64,000 bases of DNA from Polyangiaceae bacterium (GCA_015075635.1 JABTUA010000001.1:3162001-3226000); one strand, 5' to 3'. Counted from the stretch's first letter, positions 24,985 to 34,094 are shown. The notes: generated from the letters alone by a model not told the origin. Translations and numbers: made by a program.

Positions 24985-25519
24985 CGTTGCCTCGCCTGCG
25001 TCGGAGCGCCGCTCGAGCCCGCACCAGGCGCTGCTCCACCGCGCCCTCGCTCACGCCCAGCACTGCCGCGGCCTCCGCATTGGTCAGACCCTCCACGCTG
25101 CACAGTACCAGCGCAGCGCGTTGATCCGGCGGAAGCTCGTCCAGCCAGCGTCCCAGCTCGGACAGCGCCACGTGCGCCTCCGCCCCCTCGCCAGGATCGA
25201 TGCGGGCCGCCTCCAGCTCTCGATCGTCCCCCGCTGGGCGCACCGCCCGCCGCCGTAACGCGTCCAAGGCGGTGTTGGTGACCACCCGATAGAGCCAGGT
25301 GCGGACCGCTGAGCGACCGTCGAACTGGCCGTCGGAGAGCGCCCGAAAGACCTTGAGGTAAGCGTCCTGAAGCACCTCGTCGGCGTCGGCGCCGTTGCCC
25401 AGGAGCCGCGCCGCGAGCCGAAACAGATCCCCCGCCGTGTGCTCGACCAGGCTCCGAAACGCGGCGCGGTCGCCGGCACGGACCCGCTGGGCCACGAGGC
25501 TGAGATCGGGATCGGACAC
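24971..25519 (-). CDS. ECF-type RNA polymerase sigma factor
   Basis: 182 aa. Region 2: 'LFRLAARLLGNGADADEVLQ' then 'DAYLKVFRAL' and 'RTWLYRVVTNTALDALRRR'. Region 4: 'LPPDQRAALVLCSVEGLTNA' and 'AEAAAVLGVSEGAVEQRLVR', the promoter -35 binding HTH. It is followed by anti-sigma and Spy-like genes and then the MacAB-TolC exporter genes, suggesting it drives this cluster and possibly its own gene. The target promoter cannot be identified by eye. Confidence 0.9.
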   Translation of the reverse strand: MSDPDLSLVAQRVRAGDRAAFRSLVEHTAGDLFRLAARLLGNGADADEVLQDAYLKVFRALSDGQFDGRSAVRTWLYRVVTNTALDALRRRAVRPAGDDRELEAARIDPGEGAEAHVALSELGRWLDELPPDQRAALVLCSVEGLTNAEAAAVLGVSEGAVEQRLVRARAALRRRRGNDDDL

Positions 25520-25584
25520 GGTCCTGGGTCATACTCGTCGAAAGGCGCGGGCGGGGCGACCAGCGCTCCCGCCCGCCGCGTTCC

Positions 25585-26577
25585 TCAGTGTTTCCGCCGG
25601 CCCGGGCCGGCTTCCACCCGGGTGGCGAGCTTGTCGCGCTGGCTCGGCTCGAGCACGCCGAGCAGCGTCTCCAGGTGTTTGACGCGAGCCTCGGCGCCCT
25701 GCCGCGCGTGCCGCGCGACGTCCGCCGAGCCCATCAGCGCCTTGGCGTCGAAGCTGTCCGTGGCGAAGGCGGTGAGCAGCTGCTTCATGTGCTCACCCCT
25801 CTTCTGCATCTCCTGCTTCATGGCGCCGCGCTCTGGCTCTCCTTGCGCGCGCGCCGCACGCAGCTTCTCGCGTTGGGTCTCGCTCAGGTCGAGGTCCTTC
25901 AGCAGACCGAAGCCGGGGCCGCCGGGGCCGCGGAAGCCGCGCTTGCCCTTTGGCCCGTCGCCGTGCGCGCATTGCTCGTCCGGATCACCGGCACAGGCAG
26001 CGCCGAGCGGTGCGTCGCCGGGATCCGGCGGGCCGAAGCGCTTCGGGCCATGCTCGAGGCGCGCTTCGAGCGCAGCGACCAGCGCCTTGCGCTGCTCGGC
26101 GTCCAAGGTCCGGTGCAGCTCGTTCAGCGCCTCGTGCACCTTCTGGCTGGTCTCGGTCGCGCTCTTCTCGATGGCGGCGTAGTGCGGGGCGAGCGCGCTC
26201 GGCTCGAGCTTGCCCGCGCGCACGCCGGCGGCGAGCGCCTTCTGGAAGTCCTTGTGAGCGGGGGAGTCGAAGGGATGAGCCGACTTCAGATCCGCGGCCA
26301 GGGCCTCCACGGTTTTCTTCTGGTCGGGCCGGAGCTCGAGCTCCTTCAGCGCCGCGTGCAGCAGGAACGCGGGGCCGCCGTGCGGTCCCTTGCGGAAATG
26401 GCCGCGCGCCTCGGGCTTGGGCGCCTCGGCGGTGGGCGCCTCGGGCACGAGCTCTCGTGCCTGCTGCTCGGCGGGCTCGGGGATCTTGTCGGTGGGCACC
26501 TCCTGGGAGCAGGCGGCGAGCGCGAGCAGCGCCACGCCGCTCAGGAAGAGGTGGCTTCGAAGGGTCTTGTGCGTCAT
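25585..26577 (-). CDS. Spy/LTxxQ-type lipoprotein, 330 aa
   Basis: Signal 'LFLSGVALLALAAC' gives a lipidated Cys near residue 23. Two LTxxQ/Spy-like helical units are visible: 'FLLHAALKELELRPDQKKTV' and 'LKDLDLSETQREKLRAARAQ', separated by a Gly/Pro-rich linker with 'CAGDPDEQC'. Spy proteins are periplasmic chaperones or stress sensors. It lies 65 bp upstream of the sigma gene on the same strand, so it may be part of or a target of the same regulon. A Shine-Dalgarno-like CGAGG precedes the start. Confidence 0.65.
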   Translation of the reverse strand: MTHKTLRSHLFLSGVALLALAACSQEVPTDKIPEPAEQQARELVPEAPTAEAPKPEARGHFRKGPHGGPAFLLHAALKELELRPDQKKTVEALAADLKSAHPFDSPAHKDFQKALAAGVRAGKLEPSALAPHYAAIEKSATETSQKVHEALNELHRTLDAEQRKALVAALEARLEHGPKRFGPPDPGDAPLGAACAGDPDEQCAHGDGPKGKRGFRGPGGPGFGLLKDLDLSETQREKLRAARAQGEPERGAMKQEMQKRGEHMKQLLTAFATDSFDAKALMGSADVARHARQGAEARVKHLETLLGVLEPSQRDKLATRVEAGPGRRKH

Positions 26578-26636
26578 CGGGGATACCTCGGGGAATTTCC
26601 GTGTCGCCGAGTTCGACGCGGCAGATCGCGCCTCCC

Positions 26637-27173
26637 CTACGACCGGGGGTGCTCCAGGGCCTTGGTCACGCGAAAGCGCGACAAAAGTACCGGCTCGTTG
26701 GCCGAGATACCGGCCTTCTGCCGGGCGATGGCCACCTGCGTCGACGGGTCGTCCACCCCCTCGATGTCGGGGAGCAGGAGCCCGCGGCGCCCGAGCCGAT
26801 CCCGCACGATCACGCCGTAGCGCTTGGGATCGAGGTCACCCAGCCCTTCGACCGGCTCGTCGGGGGCGAGCACGCTGACCTCGATGGACAGGGACGCGAG
26901 CTCCTCCGGCCGCAGCGGCGGGAAGCGGGGATCCCGCGTGGCGGCGAGCACCGCGCTCCGGGCCGTCTCCGCGAACACGTCGGGCTCCGCCGGCGCAATC
27001 GACCCGATGCAGCCGCGCAGACTGCCGTCCGCGTTGCGAAGCGTGACGAACACACCCGCCGCGGGCGCGCCTGCGCGCCGGGCCTCGAGCCAGTGCCCGG
27101 ACTCCAAGTACAGGGCGATCGCGCGCCGGGCCAGGGCCGGCAGCTCGCGACTGAGCTCCTCGAGCGCGCTCAC
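26637..27173 (-). CDS. AMMECR1-domain protein
   Basis: 178 aa from GTG at 27173. The defining 'LRGCIG' motif is present ('DGSLRGCIGSIAP'), with 'AVLAATRDPRFPPLRPEEL' and 'LSIEVSVLAPDEPV' in family order. AMMECR1 proteins are conserved in all domains but their biochemical role is not settled; bacterial copies often lie beside MEMO1-like or radical SAM genes, which is not the case here. Confidence 0.85.
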   Translation of the reverse strand: MSALEELSRELPALARRAIALYLESGHWLEARRAGAPAAGVFVTLRNADGSLRGCIGSIAPAEPDVFAETARSAVLAATRDPRFPPLRPEELASLSIEVSVLAPDEPVEGLGDLDPKRYGVIVRDRLGRRGLLLPDIEGVDDPSTQVAIARQKAGISANEPVLLSRFRVTKALEHPRS

Positions 27174-27203
27174 GGCGAGGAGTATGCCACGACGGAACGG
27201 TGG

Positions 27204-27209
27204 TAGTTT
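27204..27209 (+). promoter_or_regulatory. -10-like hexamer TAGTTT before a Bor-like lipoprotein gene
   Basis: TAGTTT ends 8 bases before the ATG at 27218 and no ribosome binding site intervenes, consistent with a leaderless transcript. Confidence 0.35.
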
Positions 27210-27217
27210 CCCCAAGC

Positions 27218-27523
27218 ATGCCGCAACGTCTGCGCGCCTTCCTGGGTCTCTCGGCGCTGCTCTTGTCCACGGGCTGCGCGGCGACGTTTCGAGATCCGAG
27301 CGTCCCGGCCGGCGAAGAGAAGACCAAGTGGGCGCACTTCTACCTGATCGGCGCGGTCGGTGAAGCGGAGCTGGACGTGCGCGATCATTGCGCGACCGCC
27401 CGTGCCCACGAGGTCTGGATCGGCGAGGACGTGTTCACCTTGGCCGTCAGCATCGTCACCCTCGGCATCTACACGCCGCGCAAGGTCGCCATCATCTGCG
27501 AGGCCAGGGGGGTGAAGCGGTGA
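27218..27523 (+). CDS. Bor-like small lipoprotein
   Basis: 101 aa from ATG 27218. Lipobox 'LSALLLSTGC' (Cys at about residue 19). 'FYLIGAVGEAELDVRDHCAT' followed by 'LAVSIVTLGIYTPRKVAIIC' is the Bor family pattern (lambda Bor, a virion-encoded serum-resistance lipoprotein with homologues in many chromosomes). The paired Cys suggest a disulfide. The stop overlaps the start of the next gene (GTGA), a paralogue, so they are coupled. Confidence 0.6.
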   Translation: MPQRLRAFLGLSALLLSTGCAATFRDPSVPAGEEKTKWAHFYLIGAVGEAELDVRDHCATARAHEVWIGEDVFTLAVSIVTLGIYTPRKVAIICEARGVKR

Positions 27524-27942
27524 TAGCGCTACGGCGTGCGCTGCTCGTGCTCGGCGCGCTCTCGCTGAGCGGCTGCTTCCGCACCGTGGTGCGCTCCGGA
27601 CATCCGCCGGCGCAGGCGCCGGAGGCATACGACCACCGCTGGCACAGCGGCTGGGTCGGGGGGCTCATCGAGGCCAGCGGCCCGCACCCGGTGGACCGCG
27701 TCTGCCCGGCGGGCTGGGCCGAGGTCCGGACCGAGACCGATCCTCTGCACTCGTTTCTGAACCTGGTGACGTCGTACATCTACTCCCCGCAGTCGGTCAC
27801 CGTCGTGTGCGCCGAGCCGGGCGCGCCCGCCGCGCCGCCGCTCGCGGGATACGCAGTGCCCGCGCCGCCGGCGAGCTCGACCTACCCCCCGCCGCCCGGC
27901 AGCGTCTACCCGCCGCCGGCGCCGCCACCGCCGGAACTCTGA
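27520..27942 (+). CDS. Second Bor-like lipoprotein with proline-rich tail
   Basis: 140 aa from GTG 27520. Signal 'RALLVLGALSLSGC'. The core repeats the pattern of the preceding gene: 'RWHSGWVGGLIEASGPHPVD', 'VCPAGWAEVRTETDPLHSFL' and 'LVTSYIYSPQSVTVVC', then a tail of Pro/Tyr/Ala. It is probably a tandem duplicate of the upstream gene that gained a disordered tail. Confidence 0.6.
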   Translation: MIALRRALLVLGALSLSGCFRTVVRSGHPPAQAPEAYDHRWHSGWVGGLIEASGPHPVDRVCPAGWAEVRTETDPLHSFLNLVTSYIYSPQSVTVVCAEPGAPAAPPLAGYAVPAPPASSTYPPPPGSVYPPPAPPPPEL

Positions 27943-27944
27943 TC

Positions 27945-27950
27945 TATAAC
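27945..27950 (+). promoter_or_regulatory. -10 hexamer TATAAC before the enoyl-CoA hydratase gene
   Basis: TATAAC stands 9 bases before the ATG at 27960, inside an 17-bp intergenic spacer. No Shine-Dalgarno sequence is visible; a leaderless message is likely. Confidence 0.4.
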
Positions 27951-27959
27951 GACCGGACC

Positions 27960-28742
27960 ATGAGCTCACCCGTCCGCGTCGAAGTCGGTCCGGTCTCCCG
28001 CATCGTGCTCGCTCGTCCCGACAAGCAGAACGCGATGACCGCGGAGATGGGGCGGCTGGTGAGCGAAGCGGTCGCCACGCTGAACGCCTCTGCCGAGCCG
28101 CGGGTGGTGCTGGTCGTGGGCGAAGGCCGCGCGTTCTGCGCCGGCGGTGACTTCTCGCTGATCGAAGAGAACTCCAAGAAGTCTCCGGAGCAGAACCGGC
28201 GCGAGATGGTCGGCTTCTACTCGAGCTTCCTCTCGGTCAGCCGCCTCGCCGTGCCCAGCGTCGCCGTGCTGCACGGGGCGACGGTGGGCGCGGGCCTGTG
28301 CCTGGCGATGGCCTGCGATCTCCGGCTCGCGGCGAGCGAAGCCAAGCTCGGCGCGAACTTCGTCCGCATCGGCCTGCACCCGGGCATGGGCGCGAGCTTG
28401 CTCCTGCCGCGCCTGGTCGGGCCCGCCAAGGCGGCGGAGCTGCTCCTGACGGGCCGGCTGATCACGGGCAGCGAGGCCGAGCGCATCGGTCTGGTGAACC
28501 TCGCCGTGCCCCGCGCCGAGCTCGACGCGCGCGTCGCCGAGCTCACCGCCGAGCTGACGAGCGCCGCGCCGGTGGCGGTGGCGCAGGTGAAGGAGACGCT
28601 GGCCGCCCCGCTGCTCGGCGCGCTCGACGCGGCCCTCGAGCGCGAGGCGGCCTGTCAGGCGCTGGACTTCACCACGGCGGATCTGAGGGAGGCCGTGGCG
28701 GCGTTCCGCGAGGGGCGCAGGCCGGTGTTCGTCGGGAGCTGA
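27960..28742 (+). CDS. Enoyl-CoA hydratase/isomerase family protein
   Basis: 260 aa. Crotonase fold: 'VLARPDKQNAMTAEM' start, 'VVGEGRAFCAGGDFSLIEE' (first oxyanion loop) and 'VAVLHGATVGAGLCLAMACD' (second oxyanion Gly). At the hydratase Glu positions it has 'LGANFVRIGLHPGMGASLLL', where the usual first Glu is not obvious, so activity could be isomerase- or hydrolase-like rather than classical hydration. No beta-oxidation partner lies next to it. Confidence 0.8.
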   Translation: MSSPVRVEVGPVSRIVLARPDKQNAMTAEMGRLVSEAVATLNASAEPRVVLVVGEGRAFCAGGDFSLIEENSKKSPEQNRREMVGFYSSFLSVSRLAVPSVAVLHGATVGAGLCLAMACDLRLAASEAKLGANFVRIGLHPGMGASLLLPRLVGPAKAAELLLTGRLITGSEAERIGLVNLAVPRAELDARVAELTAELTSAAPVAVAQVKETLAAPLLGALDAALEREAACQALDFTTADLREAVAAFREGRRPVFVGS

Positions 28743-28782
28743 TGTAAGGCCCGCCCCCGGGCGGCGTTGTCGGGAGCGAGCC

Positions 28783-29616
28783 ATGCAGAAACTCGTCCTG
28801 CTTCCCGCGCTCCTCGCCCTGGCCGTGTCCGCCGCCGCTTGCAGCAAGGGCGCGGACGCCGGCGCGGCCCCTCCGGCCCCGGCCGCCGCGGCAGCCGAGC
28901 CCGGCGCCGATCCGAGCAAGGTCGTGCGCAAGCTGATCCGGAACGCCGAGCTCGGCATGACGGTGGCCTCGCCCGCCGACGCGCAGCGCGAAGCGGGCAA
29001 GATCGCCGAAGAGCACGGCGGATATCTGGCCTCCAGCGAGGCGCTCTCGACCCGCAGCGACGACGGCGCCGAGCCGGGCAGCGTGCGGGTCGTGTTGCGC
29101 GTCTCGAGCGACCGGCTCGACGCGGCCCTGGACGCCCTGCGCCGCCTGGGCAAGCACGTGGGCAGCGAGAGCATCCAGAGTCGCGACGTGACCGACGAGT
29201 GGGTGGACGTCGAGGCGCGGATCAAGACGCAGAAGCAGCTCGAAGAACGCTACCTCGAGATCGCCAAGGGCGCGAGCCGGGTCGAGGACCTGCTCGCCGT
29301 GCAGAAGCAGCTGGCCGACGTGCGCGGCGAGATCGAGAAGCTCGAAGGCAAGAAGCGGCTGCTGGATCACCAGATCGCGTTGTCGACGGTCACGGTCACC
29401 TTCCAGGGAGAGCGGCCGCTGCTGGCCGTCTCGCCCAGCGCCTTCGGCCGCGCCGCCAAGCGGGCCTCCGCCGACGCGGTCAACGTGGGCGCCGGGATCG
29501 TGGTCGGTGGGATCCGCCTGCTCGGCGTGCTTTTGCCGGTCGCGCTCTTGGTGTTCTTGCCGCTCTACCTGATGGGGCGACTCGCGCTCCGCCGGCTCCA
29601 GCGCGCGCGGGCCTGA
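28783..29616 (+). CDS. DUF4349-domain lipoprotein with C-terminal TM helix
   Basis: 277 aa, with GGGAG upstream. Lipobox 'ALAVSAAAC' at about residue 20, Ala/Pro linker, then DUF4349: 'RKLIRNAELGMTVASPADAQ', 'SVRVVLRVSSDRLDAALDAL', 'VGSESIQSRDVTDEWVDVEA' and a coiled coil 'RIKTQKQLEERYLEIAKGAS'. A TM helix ('GVLLPVALLVFLPLYLMG') lies near the end. Role unknown; the topology suggests a protein tethered in two membranes or folded back at the inner membrane. Confidence 0.7.
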   Translation: MQKLVLLPALLALAVSAAACSKGADAGAAPPAPAAAAAEPGADPSKVVRKLIRNAELGMTVASPADAQREAGKIAEEHGGYLASSEALSTRSDDGAEPGSVRVVLRVSSDRLDAALDALRRLGKHVGSESIQSRDVTDEWVDVEARIKTQKQLEERYLEIAKGASRVEDLLAVQKQLADVRGEIEKLEGKKRLLDHQIALSTVTVTFQGERPLLAVSPSAFGRAAKRASADAVNVGAGIVVGGIRLLGVLLPVALLVFLPLYLMGRLALRRLQRARA

Positions 29617-29654
29617 CCGATCCCGAGCGCCCCGCCGCGCGACTCATCCAGCTA

Positions 29655-30026
29655 GTGGCCGGTCGCGCCCGTCTCCCGTTTCTCGCGCTCCTCGGCCTCG
29701 GGCTCGGGGGCTGCAACGCCGGGCTGGTGGGGGCCACGCTGGCGGTCATGGGGGCCGGCGCCGTCATCAGCTACGACTGCCCGGGCTATTTGACGGTCCG
29801 CCTCCGGGACGAGCTGACCGGGGCAGAGCTCTGCGGCGAGCCGGTGCTGGCCCGCGACCGGGACCGGGAGCGCCGGCTCTTCACCTGCGCCACCATGGCG
29901 CTGCCCCACGGCACCTGGGAGCTCCGCGCCGAGCGCGGCGGCGCGTCCACCAGCGTCGAGATCGAGCGACCCGCGCGCTGCGAGCGCTGGGTCTACGACG
30001 TCGAGCTCGACTTGCCGACGCCCTAG
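29655..30026 (+). CDS. Small lipoprotein, function unknown
   Basis: 123 aa from GTG 29655. Signal 'LPFLALLGLGLGGC' with lipidated Cys at about residue 20, then a hydrophobic 'GLVGATLAVMGAGAVISY' stretch and a domain with Cys at 'YDCPGYL', 'AELCGEP', 'LFTCATM' and 'ARCERW'. No family recognised. It begins 38 bp after the DUF4349 gene and is probably co-transcribed. Confidence 0.5.
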   Translation: MAGRARLPFLALLGLGLGGCNAGLVGATLAVMGAGAVISYDCPGYLTVRLRDELTGAELCGEPVLARDRDRERRLFTCATMALPHGTWELRAERGGASTSVEIERPARCERWVYDVELDLPTP

Positions 30027-30048
30027 GTTGCTCGAGTCGACTCGCGCA

Positions 30049-30072
30049 CCTCGACGCCCGCTCGGGTCGAGG
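30049..30072. terminator. Hairpin CCTCGAC-n10-GTCGAGG between convergent genes
   Basis: Arms 30049-30055 and 30066-30072 lie in the 46-bp gap between the converging lipoprotein gene and the hydrolase gene. There is no T-run, as expected in very GC-rich genomes. Confidence 0.35.
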
Positions 30073-32277
30073 CTAGTGCTCCTTCGGGCTGGTGGGGTCG
30101 GCGTCCAATGCGTCCAGCACGCCGTCGCCGTCGAAGTCGGCGCGCGGCGGCGCCGTCACTTCCACCACGGCGATGCCAGCGTTGGCGCTGGCGAAGAACG
30201 CGGCGAGCTGGCTCGCGTGCTCGCGGATCGGCATCTCGATCTGGAACGCGGCGGGGAGCGGCGGAAAGCGCGGGTCACCGGCGAGCGGCACGCCGGGCAA
30301 GAACTCGCGGGTGTCCCAGCGCACGTAGCCCAGGCCGTGGTTCGCCGGGGCGTATTGCACCGCGACCGCCGCGTGGCCGTCCACGTTCTGGCTCACCGGG
30401 CTCGCTCGGGTGGCGATGCCCGGCACGTCCACCAGCGCCGGAGTCGCGATCTCGACGCCCAGCGCGCGCATCAGCGCGATGGTGGCGATGTTGGGCAAGA
30501 CCTCGTCGCCGACTGCGTAGGTGATCATCACGTCCGGCGTGGCGCGCCCCGAGATCGAGTCCCGCATCACGTGCGGCGCATAGCCGATGGGGTCGCCGGC
30601 CTCGGTGATCGTGGCCAAGAGCGTGCCCACCGGGTGGAACTCGTCGAGGACCTCGTCGCCCCGGATGCCGAAGCTCCCGCTCGCGATCGTGGTGACCAGC
30701 GGCGCGACCTTGGCGGAGCTGGTGGTGATGAGCTGCACGAACGAAGCGCCGGGGACCTGGAGCGCCGCGCCGCGGATCTCCGGCTCCACCGCCAGGGTCA
30801 TCGTGCCCATGATCCCGCCCAGCGATCCGCCGCTCCAGTAGATGCGCCCGGGGTCCAGCTTCGGCGTCACGCCGCCGGCCGCCGCGGCGAGCGGCGACAG
30901 ATCCAGCTTCGAGCTCTGGATCAGGCGCACCAGGCTGGTTTGATCGAGCACCGTCTGGCGGAAATTGTCGCGCACGATGACGAAGTCCGAGAAGCCAGCG
31001 AAGAACTTGAGCGGCAGCGGTTTTTCGTCCGGAATTCCGTCGGGGCCCTTGTAGCCGCCGGCGTAGTTGTTCTTCTGGTCCAGCACGCCGCCGCGGGCGC
31101 CGTGCAGCACGTCGTCGATGCCGATCACCGCGAAGCCCGCGCGGCACAGCTCGTTCGCCACGGAGAGCATGCTGCCGCGATCGTTGGAGAGGCCATGGCC
31201 GTTCACCACCACCGGGTAGCCCCCGGGCGGCGCCGGCTGCTTGGGGATCACCAGCGTCACGGGGATGGTCGCGTGCGCGTCCGCGAGCAGGTAGTGCCCG
31301 CCCGCGTCCTTCTCGAAGCGGCGCGACTTCGGATCGAGGAAGCTCGGCGCCACGAAGGCGCCGTGGGCGATCACCGCGATCTCGGCGTGGGCGATGCCAC
31401 CCGGATTGTCGCCCCCGGGCCACTCGCGTCCGTGCTCGTCCTTGTCGGGTTCTCCCAGCCAATCTCCCAGGGTCACCGGGCTCGCCACGCCGAACACCTT
31501 CACGGTGTAGGGCGCGGCGCTCGGTCCGAGCAGCAGCTCGGGCTCCGGCAGCTCGCGCAGGCGCTCGCGGAGCTCGGGCAGCTCGCGCACGCGGGCCGAA
31601 GTGCGGAACACCGCGAGCCCCGCCAGCTCGTCGCGCTCGGCGAGCGCGCCGCTCGCCACGAGCTCGTCGATGGCTTCCCCGTAGAGCCGCTCGCCGTGCG
31701 TGACGCGCGCCCCGGCCAAGATCGCGTCGAGCGCCGGCGAAGGCACGAGCGGCGCGCGTTCCAGCGTGCGCGCCCCGGTGGTCAGAACGACGGCATGTCG
31801 CACACCGGGGGGCAAGACCACTCCGGGCACCGGGATCACCGCGACAGCGCCCAGCGTGGGCAACGGCTTGGCGAGCGCCGGGTAACGCTTGCCGCTGAGG
31901 GGCGACGCCGGATCGACGTCCACGATGCGCGCGCTCGCGCTCCACTCCACGGCCTCGTCCCAGCTCCGCGGCAAGCTCTCGGGATCGACCTCGGCGGCGA
32001 CGAAGAACAGCGCGCCCGTCGAGCGCCCGAAGCCGTCCAGCGCGGACAGCCCCTCCTGGATCGACTCGAAGTGCGCGGCGACGCGCTCGAGGCCCGGCAC
32101 CTCTCCCACCGAGCCCGCGTCGTCGAGGTACAGGTCGCTCGGCCAGGGCACCTGGCCGAAGGCCGGAGGCCCGCTCGGGGGCAGCTCGAAGCTCACCTCC
32201 GCGCCTCGGCTCGCGCGCTCGTCCTGGCCACAAGCGCCGAGACAGAGCGCAGCAGCGATCGGCCCGAGCCTCTTCAC
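30073..32277 (-). CDS. Large alpha/beta-hydrolase-type lipoprotein
   Basis: 734 aa from GTG at 32277. Lipobox 'GPIAAALCLGACGQ' (Cys16). The fold resembles the secreted 'virulence factor lipase' group: an N-terminal beta domain with 'PPAFGQVPWPSDLY', then an alpha/beta hydrolase with 'YPVVVNGHGLSNDRGSM' (oxyanion region) and nucleophile elbow 'YWSGGSLGGIMG' (G-x-S-x-G), and a C-terminal 'DFDGDGVLDALDADP', a Ca-binding-type DxDxDG loop. The charge-relay His is likely in 'YAPANHGLGYV'. Substrate unknown. It has a larger relative at 39402-43109. Confidence 0.7.
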   Translation of the reverse strand: MKRLGPIAAALCLGACGQDERASRGAEVSFELPPSGPPAFGQVPWPSDLYLDDAGSVGEVPGLERVAAHFESIQEGLSALDGFGRSTGALFFVAAEVDPESLPRSWDEAVEWSASARIVDVDPASPLSGKRYPALAKPLPTLGAVAVIPVPGVVLPPGVRHAVVLTTGARTLERAPLVPSPALDAILAGARVTHGERLYGEAIDELVASGALAERDELAGLAVFRTSARVRELPELRERLRELPEPELLLGPSAAPYTVKVFGVASPVTLGDWLGEPDKDEHGREWPGGDNPGGIAHAEIAVIAHGAFVAPSFLDPKSRRFEKDAGGHYLLADAHATIPVTLVIPKQPAPPGGYPVVVNGHGLSNDRGSMLSVANELCRAGFAVIGIDDVLHGARGGVLDQKNNYAGGYKGPDGIPDEKPLPLKFFAGFSDFVIVRDNFRQTVLDQTSLVRLIQSSKLDLSPLAAAAGGVTPKLDPGRIYWSGGSLGGIMGTMTLAVEPEIRGAALQVPGASFVQLITTSSAKVAPLVTTIASGSFGIRGDEVLDEFHPVGTLLATITEAGDPIGYAPHVMRDSISGRATPDVMITYAVGDEVLPNIATIALMRALGVEIATPALVDVPGIATRASPVSQNVDGHAAVAVQYAPANHGLGYVRWDTREFLPGVPLAGDPRFPPLPAAFQIEMPIREHASQLAAFFASANAGIAVVEVTAPPRADFDGDGVLDALDADPTSPKEH

Positions 32278-32302
32278 CCGACCAAGATAGCGTCCCCGCG
32301 CC

Positions 32303-33264
32303 TCAGCCCGACATGAAATACATCGCCAGCGGCCCCGGCTCCCGGTCGGGGGGCACCAGGTCGTCCCAGGGTCCCGGCAGCTTCGCGGCGTGCGCGAACA
32401 CCACCCAGCCGCCGCAGCGGTCGCAGTCGGCGTTGTTGCCGTAGCAGCACTTGGGGTTCGAGAAGGCGCCGCGCTCCACGTAGAGCGGCAGCACCGTCGA
32501 GAGCGCCGGACAGCGGTCGGTGACCAGACGCGCCGTGGCCGGCCGCATCAGCTCGAGCGCCCGCGACGAGTTCCACACGAAGCTCGGGTAGCGGCGCTTC
32601 AGCGCCATCACCGCGTCCACCGCGCTCTCCGCTCCTCGACGTCGCGCCAGGCGAGCTCCGAGACTTCGCCCTCGTTCGGCACGTGGAAGGTGAACGTCAT
32701 CCCGTCGGCCTGGGAGTCGATGAAGTCGAGCACCAGCTCCTCGAGCCGGTGCTGGTTCTGCTTGGTCACCACGCACTGGATCTGCACGGTCGGCGCGAAG
32801 TCGTCGGGCACTGCGGCGAGGGTCTTCTTCACGCGCGCGTACACCCCTTGCCCACGCACCGGGTCGTTCAGGTCCTCGGGCCCGTCCAGGGACACGACGT
32901 AGGTGACGCTGGGGCCGAAGTCCTTGAGCGGGATGGTGCCGTTGGTGGTGATCACGTTGCGCTGGAAGAGCTTCACGCCCCGCTCCAGCAGGCGCCAGCG
33001 GATCATCGGCTCGCCGCCCATCCAGAGCAGACCGAAGATGCCGTGGCGATCGCGCACCCGCTCGAGCTCGGCCAGCAGCTGATCGTCGGGGATGTCGTCG
33101 GCCGGATCGTTCGGGTTGCCGTCGGTGTAGACGAAGCAGTGCGAGCAGGTCAGGTTGCAGCGATTGGTGACGTTGAGCATCGCGCCGGGGAAGCGCTCGG
33201 GGGGCTCGACCTTCAGGCGATCGCGCGGGCCGCGCGCACGGTAGACCGGGAGCGATTTGTTCAT
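32303..33264 (-). pseudogene. Radical SAM protein with SPASM-like C-terminal cluster, one frameshift
   Basis: Start ATG at 33264. CxxxCxxC motif 'CNLTCSHC' at about residue 36 with 'LWMGGEPMIRWRLLE' (GGE) and 'VVSLDGPEDLND' of the radical SAM barrel. The frame breaks near 32630 after 'AWRDVEE' and resumes as 'AVDAVMALKRRYPSFVWNSS', leading to a C-terminal Cys cluster 'CCYGNNADCDRCGG' that can hold auxiliary iron-sulfur clusters. One base explains the break. The start overlaps the stop of the PaaX-like gene by four bases, so they are co-translated. The substrate (peptide or small molecule) is unknown. Confidence 0.75.
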
Positions 33265-34094
33265 GTTGCCTCCACGCTGCGAAAGTCGAGGACGGACTCC
33301 AGGGCCGGGGCACCTTCGGCGCGCATGAAGCGTCGCCACACCCGCCGCCCCGCCCGATCGTAGGCGCGCATCTCGCTCACCAGCGCCTGGCGCGCGTCCG
33401 CCGACACGATGGGCTCGGGCAACAACGGATCGAACGCCAGCTGTCGAATCGCCTTGCCCCCGAACACGAAGCACTCGGCCACCGCCTGCTCGAGCGGCAG
33501 GGCGTCGAGGCGCGCGCCGCTCTGCTCGAGCTCGCGCCGGGTCTCGTGGTACGCGCGCTCGAGCGCGCGGCCGTCCCAGAGCGAACGCGCACGGCGCTCG
33601 CTGGCCGGCTCGAGCTCCTCGAGCCGCGCGACCAGCGCGGCGCCGTCGAGGCCGAGCTCGCGGAGCGCGCGCCGCGTTGCTCCCACCCCACCGGCCAGGT
33701 TGTCCGGCCTGAGCCAGAGCCCAGGGTCGAGCTCGGCGCAGCCCAGGAACTCGAGGGCACGCTCCCGGCGGCGCACGGCGCTCCGCTGCGCGCGCCCGAG
33801 CGCGCCGACGTGTACGGCGACCCACCCGCCCCGCCAGGCGACGACGCGCTCGTGCAAGGTGGACCAGGAGGTGACGTGGTCCTGCACCGCGCGGCTCCGT
33901 GACGAGAGCCCGTACGCGCCGCGCTCGGCTTGCTCGAGCTTGCCGGCCGAGAGCAGGCGCGCGAGCGCGACCCGCAGCGCGTTCTCCTCGATGCCGAACA
34001 CCGCCGCCGCGCGCACCAGCGCGCGCACCGGCACCGGACGTCCGCCCACCGCCGAGAGCAGGTCCAAGATCAGGCTCTGAGCTCGGGGCGCCAC
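33261..34094 (-). CDS. PaaX-like transcriptional regulator
   Basis: 277 aa. N-terminal winged HTH: 'SLILDLLSAVGGRPVPVRAL' then 'AAVFGIEENALRVALARLLS' and 'GKLEQAERGAYGLS', matching the start of PaaX (GntR-like wHTH), followed by the PaaX middle domain ('WRGGWVAVHVG' resembles the 'W.W..V' segment) and a C-terminal helical domain. PaaX represses phenylacetate genes and responds to phenylacetyl-CoA, but no paa genes are here; instead a radical SAM gene follows with ATGA coupling. An inverted repeat just upstream may be its operator. Confidence 0.75.
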   Translation of the reverse strand: MAPRAQSLILDLLSAVGGRPVPVRALVRAAAVFGIEENALRVALARLLSAGKLEQAERGAYGLSSRSRAVQDHVTSWSTLHERVVAWRGGWVAVHVGALGRAQRSAVRRRERALEFLGCAELDPGLWLRPDNLAGGVGATRRALRELGLDGAALVARLEELEPASERRARSLWDGRALERAYHETRRELEQSGARLDALPLEQAVAECFVFGGKAIRQLAFDPLLPEPIVSADARQALVSEMRAYDRAGRRVWRRFMRAEGAPALESVLDFRSVEAT

